Source: Heligmosomoides polygyrus polygyrus
Lineage: Eukaryota > Nematoda > Chromadorea > Rhabditida > Heligmosomidae
NCBI GenBank assembly: GCA_947396885.1
Contig: OX377206.1
Location: 85,929,960-85,993,959 of the forward strand
Reading direction: 5' to 3'
Length of the DNA: 64,000 bases
Made by a program: the position numbers and the translations under genes. Of this stretch, positions 53,872 through 63,840 are shown in pieces; position 1 is the first letter of the stretch, and the number at the start of each line of letters is the position of its first letter. Below the pieces are notes generated by a model that was not told the origin of the DNA, ran no database searches, and saw only the letters and a program-made list of their open reading frames with translations.

Positions 53872-54414
53872 CCTCCCATGAAACTTCAAGTTGAGGCCAG
53901 AATCATTAGAAAAAGCTCGGAATGCTGATTACGAGTATGGATGTCAAAATTGCAAAATGTAATTCCTGAGCGAGTTATGGCCTGCCGAAAACGGGGGCCT
54001 CACTACAGGCTGGCTGTGCGACACACCTGGCGGTAGTTTTTCCGGCTACTTAACCAAACACGTGTCATAATTCAGAACAAAAGCTCATTTTAAAGATAAA
54101 TTGTGATTTGCAAAAAATTGGCAGCAACGGGCACCGAACCAACGACGTCGCACCTGACGAGCGGGTGCACCACCCCTGCGCCACCCGAACAGCTAGCGCG
54201 GCTTTTTTACGGAGCTCTGATGACTCACAACTCTCGCGCCATGTGTGTCGCATAGTCAGTCTGTGGTGAGGCCCACGAATTCAGCAGGCCATAACTCGCT
54301 CAGGAATTTCATTTTGCAATTTTGACACCCATATTCATAATCAGCATTCCGAGCTCTCTCTAATGATCCCGGTCTCAACTTGAAAGTCCATGGGAGGTCA
54401 AAACCCTTCCCTAG
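53855..54414. mobile_element. Harbinger-like MITE, copy 1, with tRNA-like internal segment
   Basis: The termini CTAAGGAAGGGTTTTGACCT and CTAGGGAAGGGTTTTGACCT (other strand) continue as a long inverted repeat (gagctcggaatgctgatta...; gagcgagttatggcctg). The flanks are TTA on both sides, a TWA duplication as made by PIF/Harbinger transposases. At 54125-54200 (minus strand) GGTGGCGCAGGGGTGGTGCA and GGTTCGGTGCCC form tRNA A- and B-box-like parts. There is no transposase. It inserted immediately at the RTE 3' end. Confidence 0.82.
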
Positions 54415-54820
54415 TTAGAATGGTCTTCACACAAGGACTGTTACCTGCGTGTACTGAAGGTCCGCCTTGACACTCATGGGGATCCATTGCAACTGGAGAG
54501 TTGGAGAAGTATGCCTTTGACGGGAATAGTGCGCGGCGTAAATTGCCGGAATTCCTTCAGGCCCTTGAAACAGACGATTTGCGTCGAAACGTCAGACCGC
54601 AATAAATGTTGATCCATCATAACGAATCTGCATGGCATAGAAGAGTTAAATCGGATGTGAATAACTTTTTTACGATTTTGAACCTCGCTACAAAATGCAA
54701 ACGTTAGAGAGATATGTTAGAACGATCGAGAGTCAAATTTCTGTGAAAAAGATCAGTTTTGAGAACTGGTAAGTTCTCAAGTAGATACATATATTTATTT
54801 ATTTATTTATTATAGTTAGT

Positions 54821-55113
54821 GGGCGCGTGTAGCGCAGACGGAGGAGGCGCCGGCTGTCGCGTGCATCCGATACCAGGTTCCTTGTTCGGATTTCCCGCCC
54901 AGGCCAACCAAGCCTTCCATCCCTCCGGGGTCGGTGAATTGGTACCAGACTTGTCTGGGAAGGATAGAGCGCTGACATACATATTTATGGGCTGGCCACC
55001 GAAAGTCATTGTATAGCCAAGCACGCATTCAAATCGCCTCCACGACATCCCGTAGAAGTAGAATGCGTGGCGCATCCCAGAAGAGATTGAGTAACGCCGT
55101 CCTTTAGCCTTTT
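54821..55113 (+). mobile_element. SINE-A, near-complete copy
   Basis: Head gggcgcgtgtagcgcagacg and 3' end gccgtcctttagcc present. Around 54975 the usual ttgttcatcggctgg is replaced by atacatatttatgggctgg. Preceded by an (ATTT)n tail of another element at 54791-54812. Confidence 0.92.
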
Positions 55114-55184
55114 GTTAAACCTTATCTTTTCGTTTGCTACCATCTCCGGATATTTACAAGGCACCTTTCGATTCGAATGATTTG

Positions 55185-55525
55185 CACGGCGACTCAGGTG
55201 AGCGCTCTGCAGAGTTTCGAGGTTCGTCGACATTCGAGGACCAGAGACAGTGTCACCAGAAAACCGTTGAAAACTAGACGGCCCTGGTCTCGTTTCGCTA
55301 GACGAGGCTCAGAACCAACTGAATTGAAAGGAACATTTAGAAGCACCAGGGCGACCATAGAACTCGTGCGTTGGGCTTCTTCATCAAGCCCTTGAATGGG
55401 AGGTTTTACACGATTCGTGTCCCTTGAGTGGAGAAGAAGCACGGGCTCCTCTGGCACGAGATAGAGACATGCGGAGACGTAGCTGATGCTAGGACAATTC
55501 AATCATAAATGGTGACACAAGTGAG
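55185..55525 (+). pseudogene. Highly decayed RTE C-terminal fragment
   Basis: DNA-level resemblance to the RTE end is seen in ggttcgtcgacattcgaggaccagagacagtgtc, in gcgttgggcttcttc and in gattcgtgtcccttgagtggagaag...ctctggcacgag, ending in aatggtgacacaagtg. No frame survives. It is much older than the copies at 25.8 and 50.4 kb. Confidence 0.5.
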
Positions 55526-56568
55526 GCAGGCTGTACTCGAAGAAAGCGAGCGCAAAATTGCGAAGGACTCAGAGGAGAAGTGATGAAACCATCACCAAGA
55601 ATTACGTCCAACTGGACTGGAAATACCGCTCCTATGGTGAAGCAACGACCTCCTGATACTGCAAAAGACTCGTTGGTCCATCTCGACATTAAACTCGTCA
55701 CTACCTCTGTGAACCCCACGTAGCAGTATTCCCGACGAGTAGAGACAGGGACGAGTTTCCTGCCACGCACTCTTCTTACGGTATTGAGCGGTCGTTGCGG
55801 GGCCCAGAATCGCGTATTTCAATTGATTGGAGGTGCTTGCTGATGGTGTGGTGCGTCCGGGTGGCCTCTCATCTTTCATCTTATTCAGATTCTCGCATTT
55901 TCTGCTTAGTTTGTTCGCGTTTTCCGACTTTTCGCGTGCATTGACTGTATTGCCTGAACTAAACGGCGAAAACTGAGAGTAGGGAGTGGAACAGAGAACG
56001 ACGAACCCACCGGAAATCGGGATGCTGTACTTTTGTAAGGCTCTCTGCTCCGTATGCTGTACATAGTATGTCGTTCCGTGTTTCAAGCTCCCGAACTCAG
56101 TGTAGCACCCATGTCCGGCGCTATGCGTGTTGGGGTGGGGGGGGGGGGGGGGCAGCCATCTCTAGGCGTGGATTTCTTCGCTGACGGGAGACTAGCACAT
56201 CTAGCACACTACACTTAATTTGCTATCTATGGTCAACTTCAGCTTTGGGATTTCCTAATAATTTGAATTTGAAAGGAATTTGAGGATAGTCAGAAAAGGA
56301 AAAATTGAAAATTTTGAAAAAATAGTCAGAAAAAGGAGTAAGGAAAGCAGCCGTCACGACAGGTCTCCCCCCCCCCCTCCCTCTAACACGTATTGTGCCC
56401 ACTTTTCCTTTTGTGTATCCGTTTTAAAATCTTGTAATGCTCCAGTAAGGCGGCTCCAGGTCACTAACGCAAAAAATCTTCCGAATGGAGATTTCAATTT
56501 TATTCTTCGTGGAGGGATCACTGCAACGTCTACATATTAGTGGATTCCATGTCAAACCTATGACGCCC
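55526..56568. other. No gene seen
   Basis: A 164-codon minus frame (56086-55592) lacks domains. A G run (56136-56151) and a C run (56367-56376) resemble the G-rich element termini elsewhere, but partner ends were not identified. Confidence 0.4.
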
Positions 56569-57480
56569 GGCAGCGTAGTCCGGGAAGGAGTCGGCACTAC
56601 TATGTATTGTACTTTCGGGACCCCAGAGGATGGGGAGAGGTCGAAAAAAATTTTTCGCCCAAACCTCGTCCAGGGGGGGGGGGATTATTTGGGATGCTGA
56701 TCACGAATCGGACATCCGTTTTTGAAATTTCGGCCGATTACGGTAGGTACCGGTGACTAAGGCTGTCGAGGTCATAATCACCGATTTCGCCCAAACTGCG
56801 CCTATGGGGGTTATTTGGGATGCTGATCACGAATCTGACATCCGTTTTTCGTTTTACGCTGGAGTACGGTAGGTTAAGTGTCGTGAAGTTTGGGCGCAAT
56901 CGGTGACCATTACCTTACTCACCGATACCCACCGTAACCTGCCGCACTCCAGCGTAAAACGAAAAACGGATGTCAGATTCGTGATCAGCATCCCGAATAA
57001 CCCCCATAGGCGAAGTTTGGGCGAAATCGGTGATTATGACCTCGACAGCCTTAGTCACCGGTATGTACCGTAATCTACCGTACTCCAGCGTAAAACGAAA
57101 AACGGATGTCAGATTCGTGATCAGCACCCCAAATAACCCCCCTGGACGAGGTTTGGGCGAAAAAAAATTTTTCGACCTCTCCTCGTCCTCTGGAGTCCGT
57201 AAAGTACAATAGTGCCGAGGAGTCGGCTGCCGCGAGCATCCTGAATCAAGGTTCCTAGTGTGGGTTTCCCGTCTAGATCATCCAAGTCCTCCATCGTTTC
57301 GAGGCCACTGAATTGGTACGTTTGGAAAGGATAAAGCGCTGACTTGTTCATCAACTGGTCACTGCGAGTCGTTGTGTGGCCAAAAACGCATTCGACGGTC
57401 TCCACGTCATGCAGAAGTAAAGTGCGTGGCGTGTCCCAAAAGTGATTGATTAACGCCGTCCTTTATCTTTTATCCTCTAT
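56569..57480 (+). mobile_element. SINE-A split by a 622-bp foldback element
   Basis: Head part 56569-56595 (gacgcccggcagcgtagtcc up to aggagtcggc); the rest from 57218 (aggagtcggctgccgcgagc) to 57480 (gccgtcctttatc). AGGAGTCGGC is present on both sides of the interruption as a 10-bp target duplication, so the foldback entered an existing SINE. Confidence 0.78.
56596..57217. mobile_element. Foldback element of 622 bp inside a SINE-A
   Basis: Two arms of about 285 bp (56596-56890; 56920-57217) are near-perfect inverted repeats meeting at a centre near 56905. Each arm contains gtcgaaaaaaatttttcgcc, atgctgatcacgaatc and gacatccgtttttcg, the latter two twice. Flanked by AGGAGTCGGC. There is no coding. 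Ends begin ACTAYTRT...TTGTACTTT. Confidence 0.82.
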
Positions 57481-57608
57481 GCCACCCCCATTTGCCCTAG
57501 TATAGGCCTATGCACACTTCTGCGACAGCGCGGCGCGGCCATGATGAAGCACAGGGCTGCGACGGCCGCGGCGCGACACTGCGACACGTGCCGCAGGGTG
57601 ACTCCTCG

Positions 57609-58075
57609 TTAAGGCCGCCACAGACTTTTGCGGCGCCGCTGAGCGGCGCCGCTGCCCTATGCTTAACCATAGGGCAGAGACGCAGAGCTCGCCTCCAGCG
57701 GCGCCGCCAGCGGCACCGGCGGCACCGGCGGCGTCGCTGGCGGAAATGACTTGAATCATTCCACCCGGCGGCGCCGCTCCAGCGTCTGTCTGTCTGCGCT
57801 CTGCGCTCTGCCCTTTCGCGGCGGGATCCAGAGCGGAGACGGTCGATGCGAGCGCGCGATCGTCATCGGGGCGCGTTATTGTTAAGCACCAGTCGGTCCC
57901 CACTAGAAACAGTACAGTACCTCGCCGTCACCGCTCCCACTGATGATGAGTCAAGCCGCTGAGCGGCGCCACTCAGCGGTGCCGCCGGTGCCGCCGGCCG
58001 GCCAGCGTCGCCGCCCAGCGGCGCTGCTGAGCGTCGCCGCCGAGCGGCGCCGCAGAAGTCTGTGGCGGCCTTTAA
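57609..58075. repeat. TTAA-bounded GC palindrome, larger relative
   Basis: Ends TTAAGGCCGCCACAGACTTT and, on the other strand, TTAAAGGCCGCCACAGACTT, with GGCGCCGC runs. It shares cctatgcttaaccatagggc and gagacgcagagctcgcctcc with the 13.04 kb copy. The interior differs: repeated GGCACCGGC and GCGGCGCCGC blocks. No coding. Confidence 0.65.
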
Positions 58076-58122
58076 ACGTACACAAGCAAAAAACTGAGGG
58101 GAAGTTGTCCTAGTACCAGAGC

Positions 58123-58200
58123 TCGGTTGGTCCCCAAACGAATGACGTGTTAGAGACCTCTAACGCGCTCTAACACGTCATTCGTTTGGGGACCAACCGA
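58123..58200. repeat. Perfect 32-bp inverted repeat (hairpin)
   Basis: Arms 58123-58154 and 58169-58200 are exact reverse complements (starting TCGGTTGGTCCCCAAACGAA) around a 14-base loop. An RNA from either strand would form a 32-bp perfect stem. It may be a tiny foldback transposon or a small-RNA precursor. No related copy was seen in the window. Confidence 0.8.
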
Positions 58201-58630
58201 GGACAGGACAAAGTCAATTGAAGATATCGCTAGATTGTTCAGTTCCTAGCGTTCAAAGTTGGCGCTATCCGTAAGCCAGAGAATACATAGCTATCGCAGT
58301 ACTGAGTGGTTAGTGATCCGGTTCGATAGTGTTGTCTGACAGGTTGAGTAACTCGCTCTGGTTGGCTGGTGTTGTATCAGCACGCAAGAGGCATCTGATG
58401 CGTTTGCCCGTCGAGAACCGGCCTTCATGCGTTTCCACGAAAGAACCTGAACCCTTGAAGGTTGCTTTAAAGTGCGCAAATCCTATATATTACAGGAGCA
58501 AGATTAATTCTAGGGGTTTGGTTGGGTTTCGATTTGAAAAAAAATTCGGATTCACACTTATTGTGAGAAGCTGCACCTCTATGGTATTCTCTCCTACTCC
58601 AGATCATTAGTGGATTGATACATATTCTAA

Positions 58631-59591
58631 CTAGGGAAGGGTTTCGAGCTCCCATGGAACTTCAAGTTGAGACCAGGATCATTAGAAAGAGCTCGGAGTG
58701 CTGATTACGAATATGGGCGTCAAAATTGCAAAATAAAATTTCTGAGCGAGTTGTGGCCCGCCGAAATCGGGTGGCTTCACCACTGACTGGCCGTGCGACA
58801 CAGCTAGAGAGTGGTGAGTCGTCAGGGCTCCGTAAGGATGGTCCGACGGCTACGGTTGTGGCGCAGAGCGAGTGCTTCCGCGTGCGATGTTGTTGGTTGG
58901 GTCCCCATTGCTGCCGGGTTTTTTGCGCATCATGATTTATCTTCGACATGACCTTTTATTCTGAATTATGACACGTGTCTGATTAAATAGCCGGGAAAAC
59001 TACCATACACGTTTGTAAAAATGATTGAAGGCAAAGAACTGCTATGGTCATTTTTATTTACTATTTTGCACAAACAGAGTCCAAATCATATATTGAACGA
59101 CTGGAGGTGTTTCTAACAACCTTTGTCACCCCTTATTTGTTTGACATTGCTACAATTGACTGTTACTGGTTGTAGAGAGGCTGCACGTCTATGATGTACA
59201 GTGTGTGAGCAACATGTCTGCTTCATACATTTTTTTTTGCTTTGTTCGACGAATGCCAAGGTTGTTAGGCAGGGCACAAACCATAATGTGCAAAAAAACG
59301 GCAGCAGGATCCAACGAACGACGTCACACGCGACGAGCGGGAGCACTCCCTCTGCGCCACTGGCGCAGCTATCGGACCACCCTTACGGAGCCCCGATGAA
59401 TCGCTACTCTGGCGCCAGCTGTGTCACACGGCCAGTCTGTGGTGAAGCCACCCGATTTCGGCAGGCAATAACTCGCTCAGGAATTTTATTTTGCAATTTT
59501 GACGCCCATATTCGTAATCAGCATTCCGAGCTCTTTCTAATAATCCTAGTCTCAACTTGAAGTTCCATGGGAGGTCGAAACCCTTCCCTAG
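58631..59591. mobile_element. Harbinger-like MITE, copy 2, longer arms
   Basis: Same termini (CTAGGGAAGGGTTTCGAGCT and CTAGGGAAGGGTTTCGACCT on the other strand) with TAA on both sides. Arms 58631-58985 and 59280-59591 are inverted repeats; each contains the tRNA-like segment (ttgtggcgcagagcgagtgc on the left; the equivalent in reverse on the right). The 300-bp centre shows no coding. Confidence 0.82.
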
Positions 59592-59594
59592 TAA

Positions 59595-59645
59595 GTGACA
59601 CAGCGGTAAGAGCGCTGGGACATGACAGCACGAGGATCGAATAAA
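59595..59645 (+). mobile_element. tRNA-like head fragment
   Basis: GTGACACAGCGGTAAGAGCG and AGGATCGAATAAA resemble D-arm/A-box and B-box at tRNA spacing. It lies at the outer edge of a Harbinger-like element. It may be a third SINE head or a degraded SINE-B. Confidence 0.35.
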
Positions 59646-59699
59646 ATATATTCTGTAGTGCGCGCTTCGGCCAAAACTGAACGGCTAGTGAACTGATTT

Positions 59700-59796
59700 A
59701 AGTCACTTTCTTCAAGCCTCAAGTGGCTGATACTGATGTTGCAAGCTGTTATAACGAGATTTCGTTGCGATCAGAACTCTAGCGCCAAACGGGATT
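59700..59796 (-). mobile_element. SINE-B fragment
   Basis: The minus strand reads GATTCGAATCCCGTTTGGCG, CTAGAGTTCTGATCGCAACG and then CAGCCACTTGAGGCTTG: B-box, acceptor end and body. The head upstream is replaced by a SINE-A starting at 59797. Confidence 0.65.
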
Positions 59797-60068
59797 CGAA
59801 TCAGGAGGGGGTGCAGGCTGTCGAGTGTGTCCGATGCCAGATTCTTGGTTCGGCTTTCGCTCCCAGGCCAACCAAGCCTTCCTAAACTCCGGAGGTAGTG
59901 AATCAGTACTAGATCTGTTTGGGAAGAAGTGCTGACTTGTTCATCGGCTGGCCACTGCAAGACATTGTGTGGCCAAATACAAATTCAAATCGCCTCCACG
60001 ACGTTCCATAGAAGTAGAATGCCTGGCTCTTCCCAAAGAGACTGACTAACGCCGTCCTTTATCCTTCT
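59797..60068 (+). mobile_element. SINE-A, 5'-truncated copy
   Basis: Starts within the head (aggagggggtgcaggctgtc) directly after a SINE-B fragment; B-box and tail present, ends acgccgtcctttatcc. Confidence 0.8.
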
Positions 60069-60129
60069 TTGGTGGCGAACTTACAACCTTAGCAGCGAAG
60101 CACCCAAGTTTACGATACGTTGAGCGAGC

Positions 60130-60825
60130 AGAAATGGGAATCATGTACCGAGCGCCGGGATTCGCAAGACATGCCGAGGACGTCGTCCAAGGTGCGTCAG
60201 AACTGAGAAGAGTATATCCTTCTGGGGGGGGGGGGGGGGACCAGGAAGGGTATCACTAAAAGGGGGACCAGTATTTCCTCTCAAAATCGTCCAACGTGCG
60301 TAGCTGTTCAGAAGACGCGCTGCAGAGGTCGTCTAACGCGCGTAGGAATTCAGAAGAGTAAGTGGACCAGTAAAAGGGTGAGCAGTTGAATGTGAACCAG
60401 TAAGGGATTGTGAAATAAGGGGGACCAGTAAAGGGGGACCCGCCAGAGGGGAATGGTAAGTAAAGGGGATACCAGTAAAGGGGGACCAATAAAAGGGACC
60501 AGTAAGGGGAGACGAATATTTTTTCTCAGTACCGTGAAACGTGTGTCGGGTTTAGAAGACGTGCCACAGAAGTCATGCCACGTGCATCGTATCTCAGCAA
60601 ATCACAGGCGTCACAGAATCACATCACAGACGTTATGCAACATGCGTACGGATTCAGAAGACGTGACACAGACGTTGTAAGATGTGCTTCTAGATTCCAG
60701 AAGACGTGCCACAGGTCAGACTTTGCAGCATGCGTTGAATTTTCGGAAGACCTTTTAAAGGCTTCGTGAAACGAGCGTGCGCGTGCCTGACTCTCACTAC
60801 GTTTCTCTGCCGGCACATGGGTTAG
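60130..60825. repeat. Two interleaved minisatellites
   Basis: Units GGATTCAGAAGACGTGMCACAGACGT of about 43-46 bp occur at 60170-60350 and 60540-60770. Between them (60355-60515) about eight units of GGGGACCAGTAAA form a second array. A run of about 15 G lies at 60225. No credible coding. Confidence 0.6.
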
Positions 60826-61280
60826 GTGGGGTGGGGATTGAGTAGGGAGAATGGAATAAATCCAGGAATCGGAGGATTATAATTGATCGACCGGTTGACC
60901 ATCACCGGTTGATTTTTTATGTCTCTGAAGATGAATTGCTTCGGATAGGTACTCTTGCGTTCTGTTCTCGCCACGTAGAGAAGACTACTTTGGAGGACAA
61001 ATTTATGCGATAGAGGGTGGGCAGTCTTCAGAGGACGGTTTTGAAGGTTCTTCCTCACCATATCCCACTATACTATTCTAACGTTGACTAAGGCGCTCTG
61101 CTTGGGCTACCTGCTATCCTCCGTTGGCACGGAGTTGAACACAGAACTCGGGAAGTGAGAAGCTCCGGGATGTGGCTGCCTGTCGTGGCACCTCAATTCT
61201 CGGTGGCTGGATACCCTCTATTGGCGCCTTTCGGCACCATCTGGAGGCAGCACGTGCCTCCACATGCGTAGGAACCATTG
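60826..61280. other. No gene seen
   Basis: Unassigned sequence between the minisatellite and a TATTCGAATA element. Confidence 0.4.
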
Positions 61281-61500
61281 ATGTACTCTCGAAATTTCTC
61301 CTGAATATTCGAATTTTTCTAATTCTAACCAATTTCGTATATTCGAATTCGAATATGTGCTAAAAGAGCTGTTTTTCTAAGTATTCGAATTCGAAAACAT
61401 TCGAAAAACGCTATTTTTGAATATTGGAAATCGAATATTCAAATTCGAGTGGAAGTCATTCGAATGCCTATTCGAATAGGTCATTCGAGCACAACTATAG
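61281..61500. mobile_element. TATTCGAATA element, copy 3
   Basis: Ends GTACTCTCGAAATTTCTCCT and, on the other strand, ATAGTTGTGCTCGAATGACC; the interior has ATATTCGAATTCGAATATG. Confidence 0.7.
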
Positions 61501-61539
61501 TAGGTACCCACAAAAGGCACCGGTCACTCAATTCGCCAT

Positions 61540-62695
61540 CCGTAAATACCATTTTCACGTCAACCTCGACACCTTTCAAATCAAATTGGGCACTTTTCTA
61601 GCAAGCTTGTCGCGATCTTGAAATCAAACATTGAATATCTTCCATATAAAAACGAGTGTTTTCCAGATTAACATAAAGACTCTTGAAAAGGCTGGAAATA
61701 ATTTCTTCTCCAAGGAAAATTTGGTATACATTTTTTGGAATTTTTAAATTTGCCAAGAAAGATAATGAACAATCTGATAAAAAAAAATAATTTTTAAGGT
61801 AGAAAATGTGTTTAAACCATTCTAGAGTACACAGACGCAGCAGTTTTTCAAAGCGAACAGATCGCGGCATACACTCGTCCAGCTTATTGCGATTTTCATT
61901 TGAGTGTAAGTGCAGCTTACTTGAAACAACAAGGTGAAGTGTGTAAGTGTGTTTTTTACAGTTGTTTTTATTATAAGCGCGTGTAGCGCAGTCGGAGAAG
62001 GCGCGGACTGTCGCCTGCACCCGATACCAGGTTTCTGGCTCGGATCTTTCATCCAGGCCAACCAAGCCTTCCATTCCTTCGGGGTCGTTAAATTGGTACC
62101 AGACGTGTCTGGGAAGAGTAAAGCTGGGAAGGGTAAAGCGCTGACTCGGCTGGCCACCGCAAGTCATTGTATGGCCAAATACGCATTCAGACCCCCTCCA
62201 CGACATCCCGTAGAAGTAGAGTGCGTGGCGCATCCCAAAATTGATTGAGTAACGCCGTCCTTTATCCTTTTTTATCCTTTTTTGTTACACCCTCTACAAT
62301 TATGTAGCAAATGAAAGTCGCAACATCCCAGACGGGTGCTGGCGCAATCTCTTCTTTTAGTACTACAAAATTACCGCCTTCTTGCACTTGAAAACAAGTT
62401 TTAAATCGTGACCTTTCTCGAGAAAATGAAGAGTTCTATAGCATTTCAAATAGTGTGTTTACTTATAGGGCAAATGAATAAAAAATTGCCAAGAAATGGA
62501 AGCCAGTTATCCATCGAGCAAAAAATTATTCTTACCATTTTAGAGAGTTGCTCAACCTGAGACACTGTCATTTTGATTTTGAAGATGTTATTTCGATTCC
62601 GTTTTTGACTATAAAAACGGGAGGTTTGTTCAAAAGAGTGACTGACCTGATTGGAAAAGTGTGTGTTGAATTTGACGTGGAAATGGTATAAATAG
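61540..62695. repeat. GTGAAAAG-type element, copy 3, carrying a SINE-A
   Basis: Left end accattttcacgtcaacctc and acctttcaaatcaaattggg (reverse units), right end attggaaaagtgtgtgttga and atttgacgtggaaatgg at about 62655-62690. SINE-A at 61974-62284 inside. Diverged interior. Confidence 0.5.
61974..62284 (+). mobile_element. SINE-A, copy with a short internal duplication
   Basis: Complete head and tail. The segment gggaagagtaaagc / gggaagggtaaagc (about 62111-62140) is duplicated in tandem, making the copy longer than usual, and ttgttcatc is missing. It sits inside another GTGAAAAG-type repeat (61.5-62.7 kb), the same arrangement as at 20.8 kb. Confidence 0.9.
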
Positions 62696-63059
62696 CTCAG
62701 ACCAGTCACAAGCCATTTCTCCTTTTTGAACGACTCGCGCTCTGCAGCAAGGAGTCCTGGCACGAAACCGATCCTCTTTTTGATCTCAAGATGAGTTCTC
62801 TATACACCCAGGTGCCAAAATTTCCGAATCAAAACGTTTTCCGAACCCGGAATTTTTCCCTCGTCCTTTATGTTCAGCAGTGCCAATGACGTGTTCTTTT
62901 TCAGGAGGGAGTATGAAAAACGTGTGCGTCATGAAGCTCGTGTCTTCTCTGCCGATCGTATGCAGCAATGGCTGTGAAGTACTCCCTTGTACTACAGTAT
63001 TCTGCCTGTAGTCCCATGTTGTTCTGTTTCCCCTTCGACTCACTTGAATTATGATGTTT

Positions 63060-63190
63060 TTAACGACTGAAGTCATGATATTTTCAGTATACATCTCACT
63101 CTTTTTCATGAAGTCAGGATATGTTCAGGATACATCTCACTCTTTCTCACGAAGTCAGGATATGTTCAGAATACATCTCATTCTTTTGTT
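63060..63190. repeat. Tandem repeat, three units of about 43 bp
   Basis: TTCAGTATACATCTCACTCT, TTCAGGATACATCTCACTCT and TTCAGAATACATCTCATTCT start three units joined by catgaagtcaggatatg. Confidence 0.7.
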
Positions 63191-63364
63191 TGCCCTCATT
63201 TCCTTGATGTTTTTTCAACGTGGTCTTCTACGTGTATTCTCGTGATGAAGTTTTGGTTTGAACTGCAATCGTAACTTGACCGAAAGCCGACAGCTTAAAT
63301 GCGCATGAATTTGGTCCGATACACTGAATTTCTTCATCTGGCTCGGATATAAGTTGTGTAATCA

Positions 63365-63660
63365 ATCACACATCACCTGTCATTTCGCTCATGACCAACG
63401 GGCGCCGCAGCCTGTCTATTCGTCCCGGTCACGTGCCAGAGTGCACCAATGGATCCTCGCTCGAGGGACACAAAGAACGTCATATAATTCATCCAGGGCA
63501 CTCATGAAGAGGTTCAACCAACGCATTGGTAGGCATCCTGGTTTCCTCTTGACATCCAGCGGAATCCAGTCGGTAACAGCTCTCGTCCAGTGGGTGTCTG
63601 CGAAACACATCACGCGGGTGGCCCACCTAGTTTTCGACGTCCCACGCGACAGCGGCTTTG
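63365..63660 (-). pseudogene. RTE 3' fragment
   Basis: Reverse-strand C-terminal blocks VTDWIPLDVKRKPGCLPMRW and LCVPRAR-IHWCTLARD are visible, with the 3' tail caggtgatgtgtgat at 63367-63381. It has a one-base deletion relative to the complete copy near 63455. It is 5'-truncated at about 63660. Confidence 0.8.
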
Positions 63661-63739
63661 TCTCCTGTGGTTAGTGCTAGGTTAGTGATCAGTTTATGAT
63701 AGCTGCACTTACGATCACTGCTAATTGAACTAGGAAATG

Positions 63740-63840
63740 TCGCTACCTTATCCTTACAGGATGTGCGGGTTCGAGTCCCGACTGGCGCTAGAGTTTTGAT
63801 CACACCAAAGCATCACTGTACAGCTTATTCCCATACTTTT
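63740..63840 (+). mobile_element. SINE-B fragment
   Basis: Reads GCGGGTTCGAGTCCCGACTG (perfect tRNA B-box and T-arm), then GCGCTAGAGTTTTGATCACA and catcactgtacagctt. The 5' half of the head is degraded. Confidence 0.65.

Noticed and set aside
54550..54600. Hammerhead-like motif cagacgatttgcgtcgaaacgtc
   Set aside because: First box is CAGACGA rather than CTGANGA and stem pairing is weak; no partner terminus found.
55592..56086. 164-codon minus-strand frame
   Set aside because: No domain, no splice sites, composition not protein-like; kept as unassigned.
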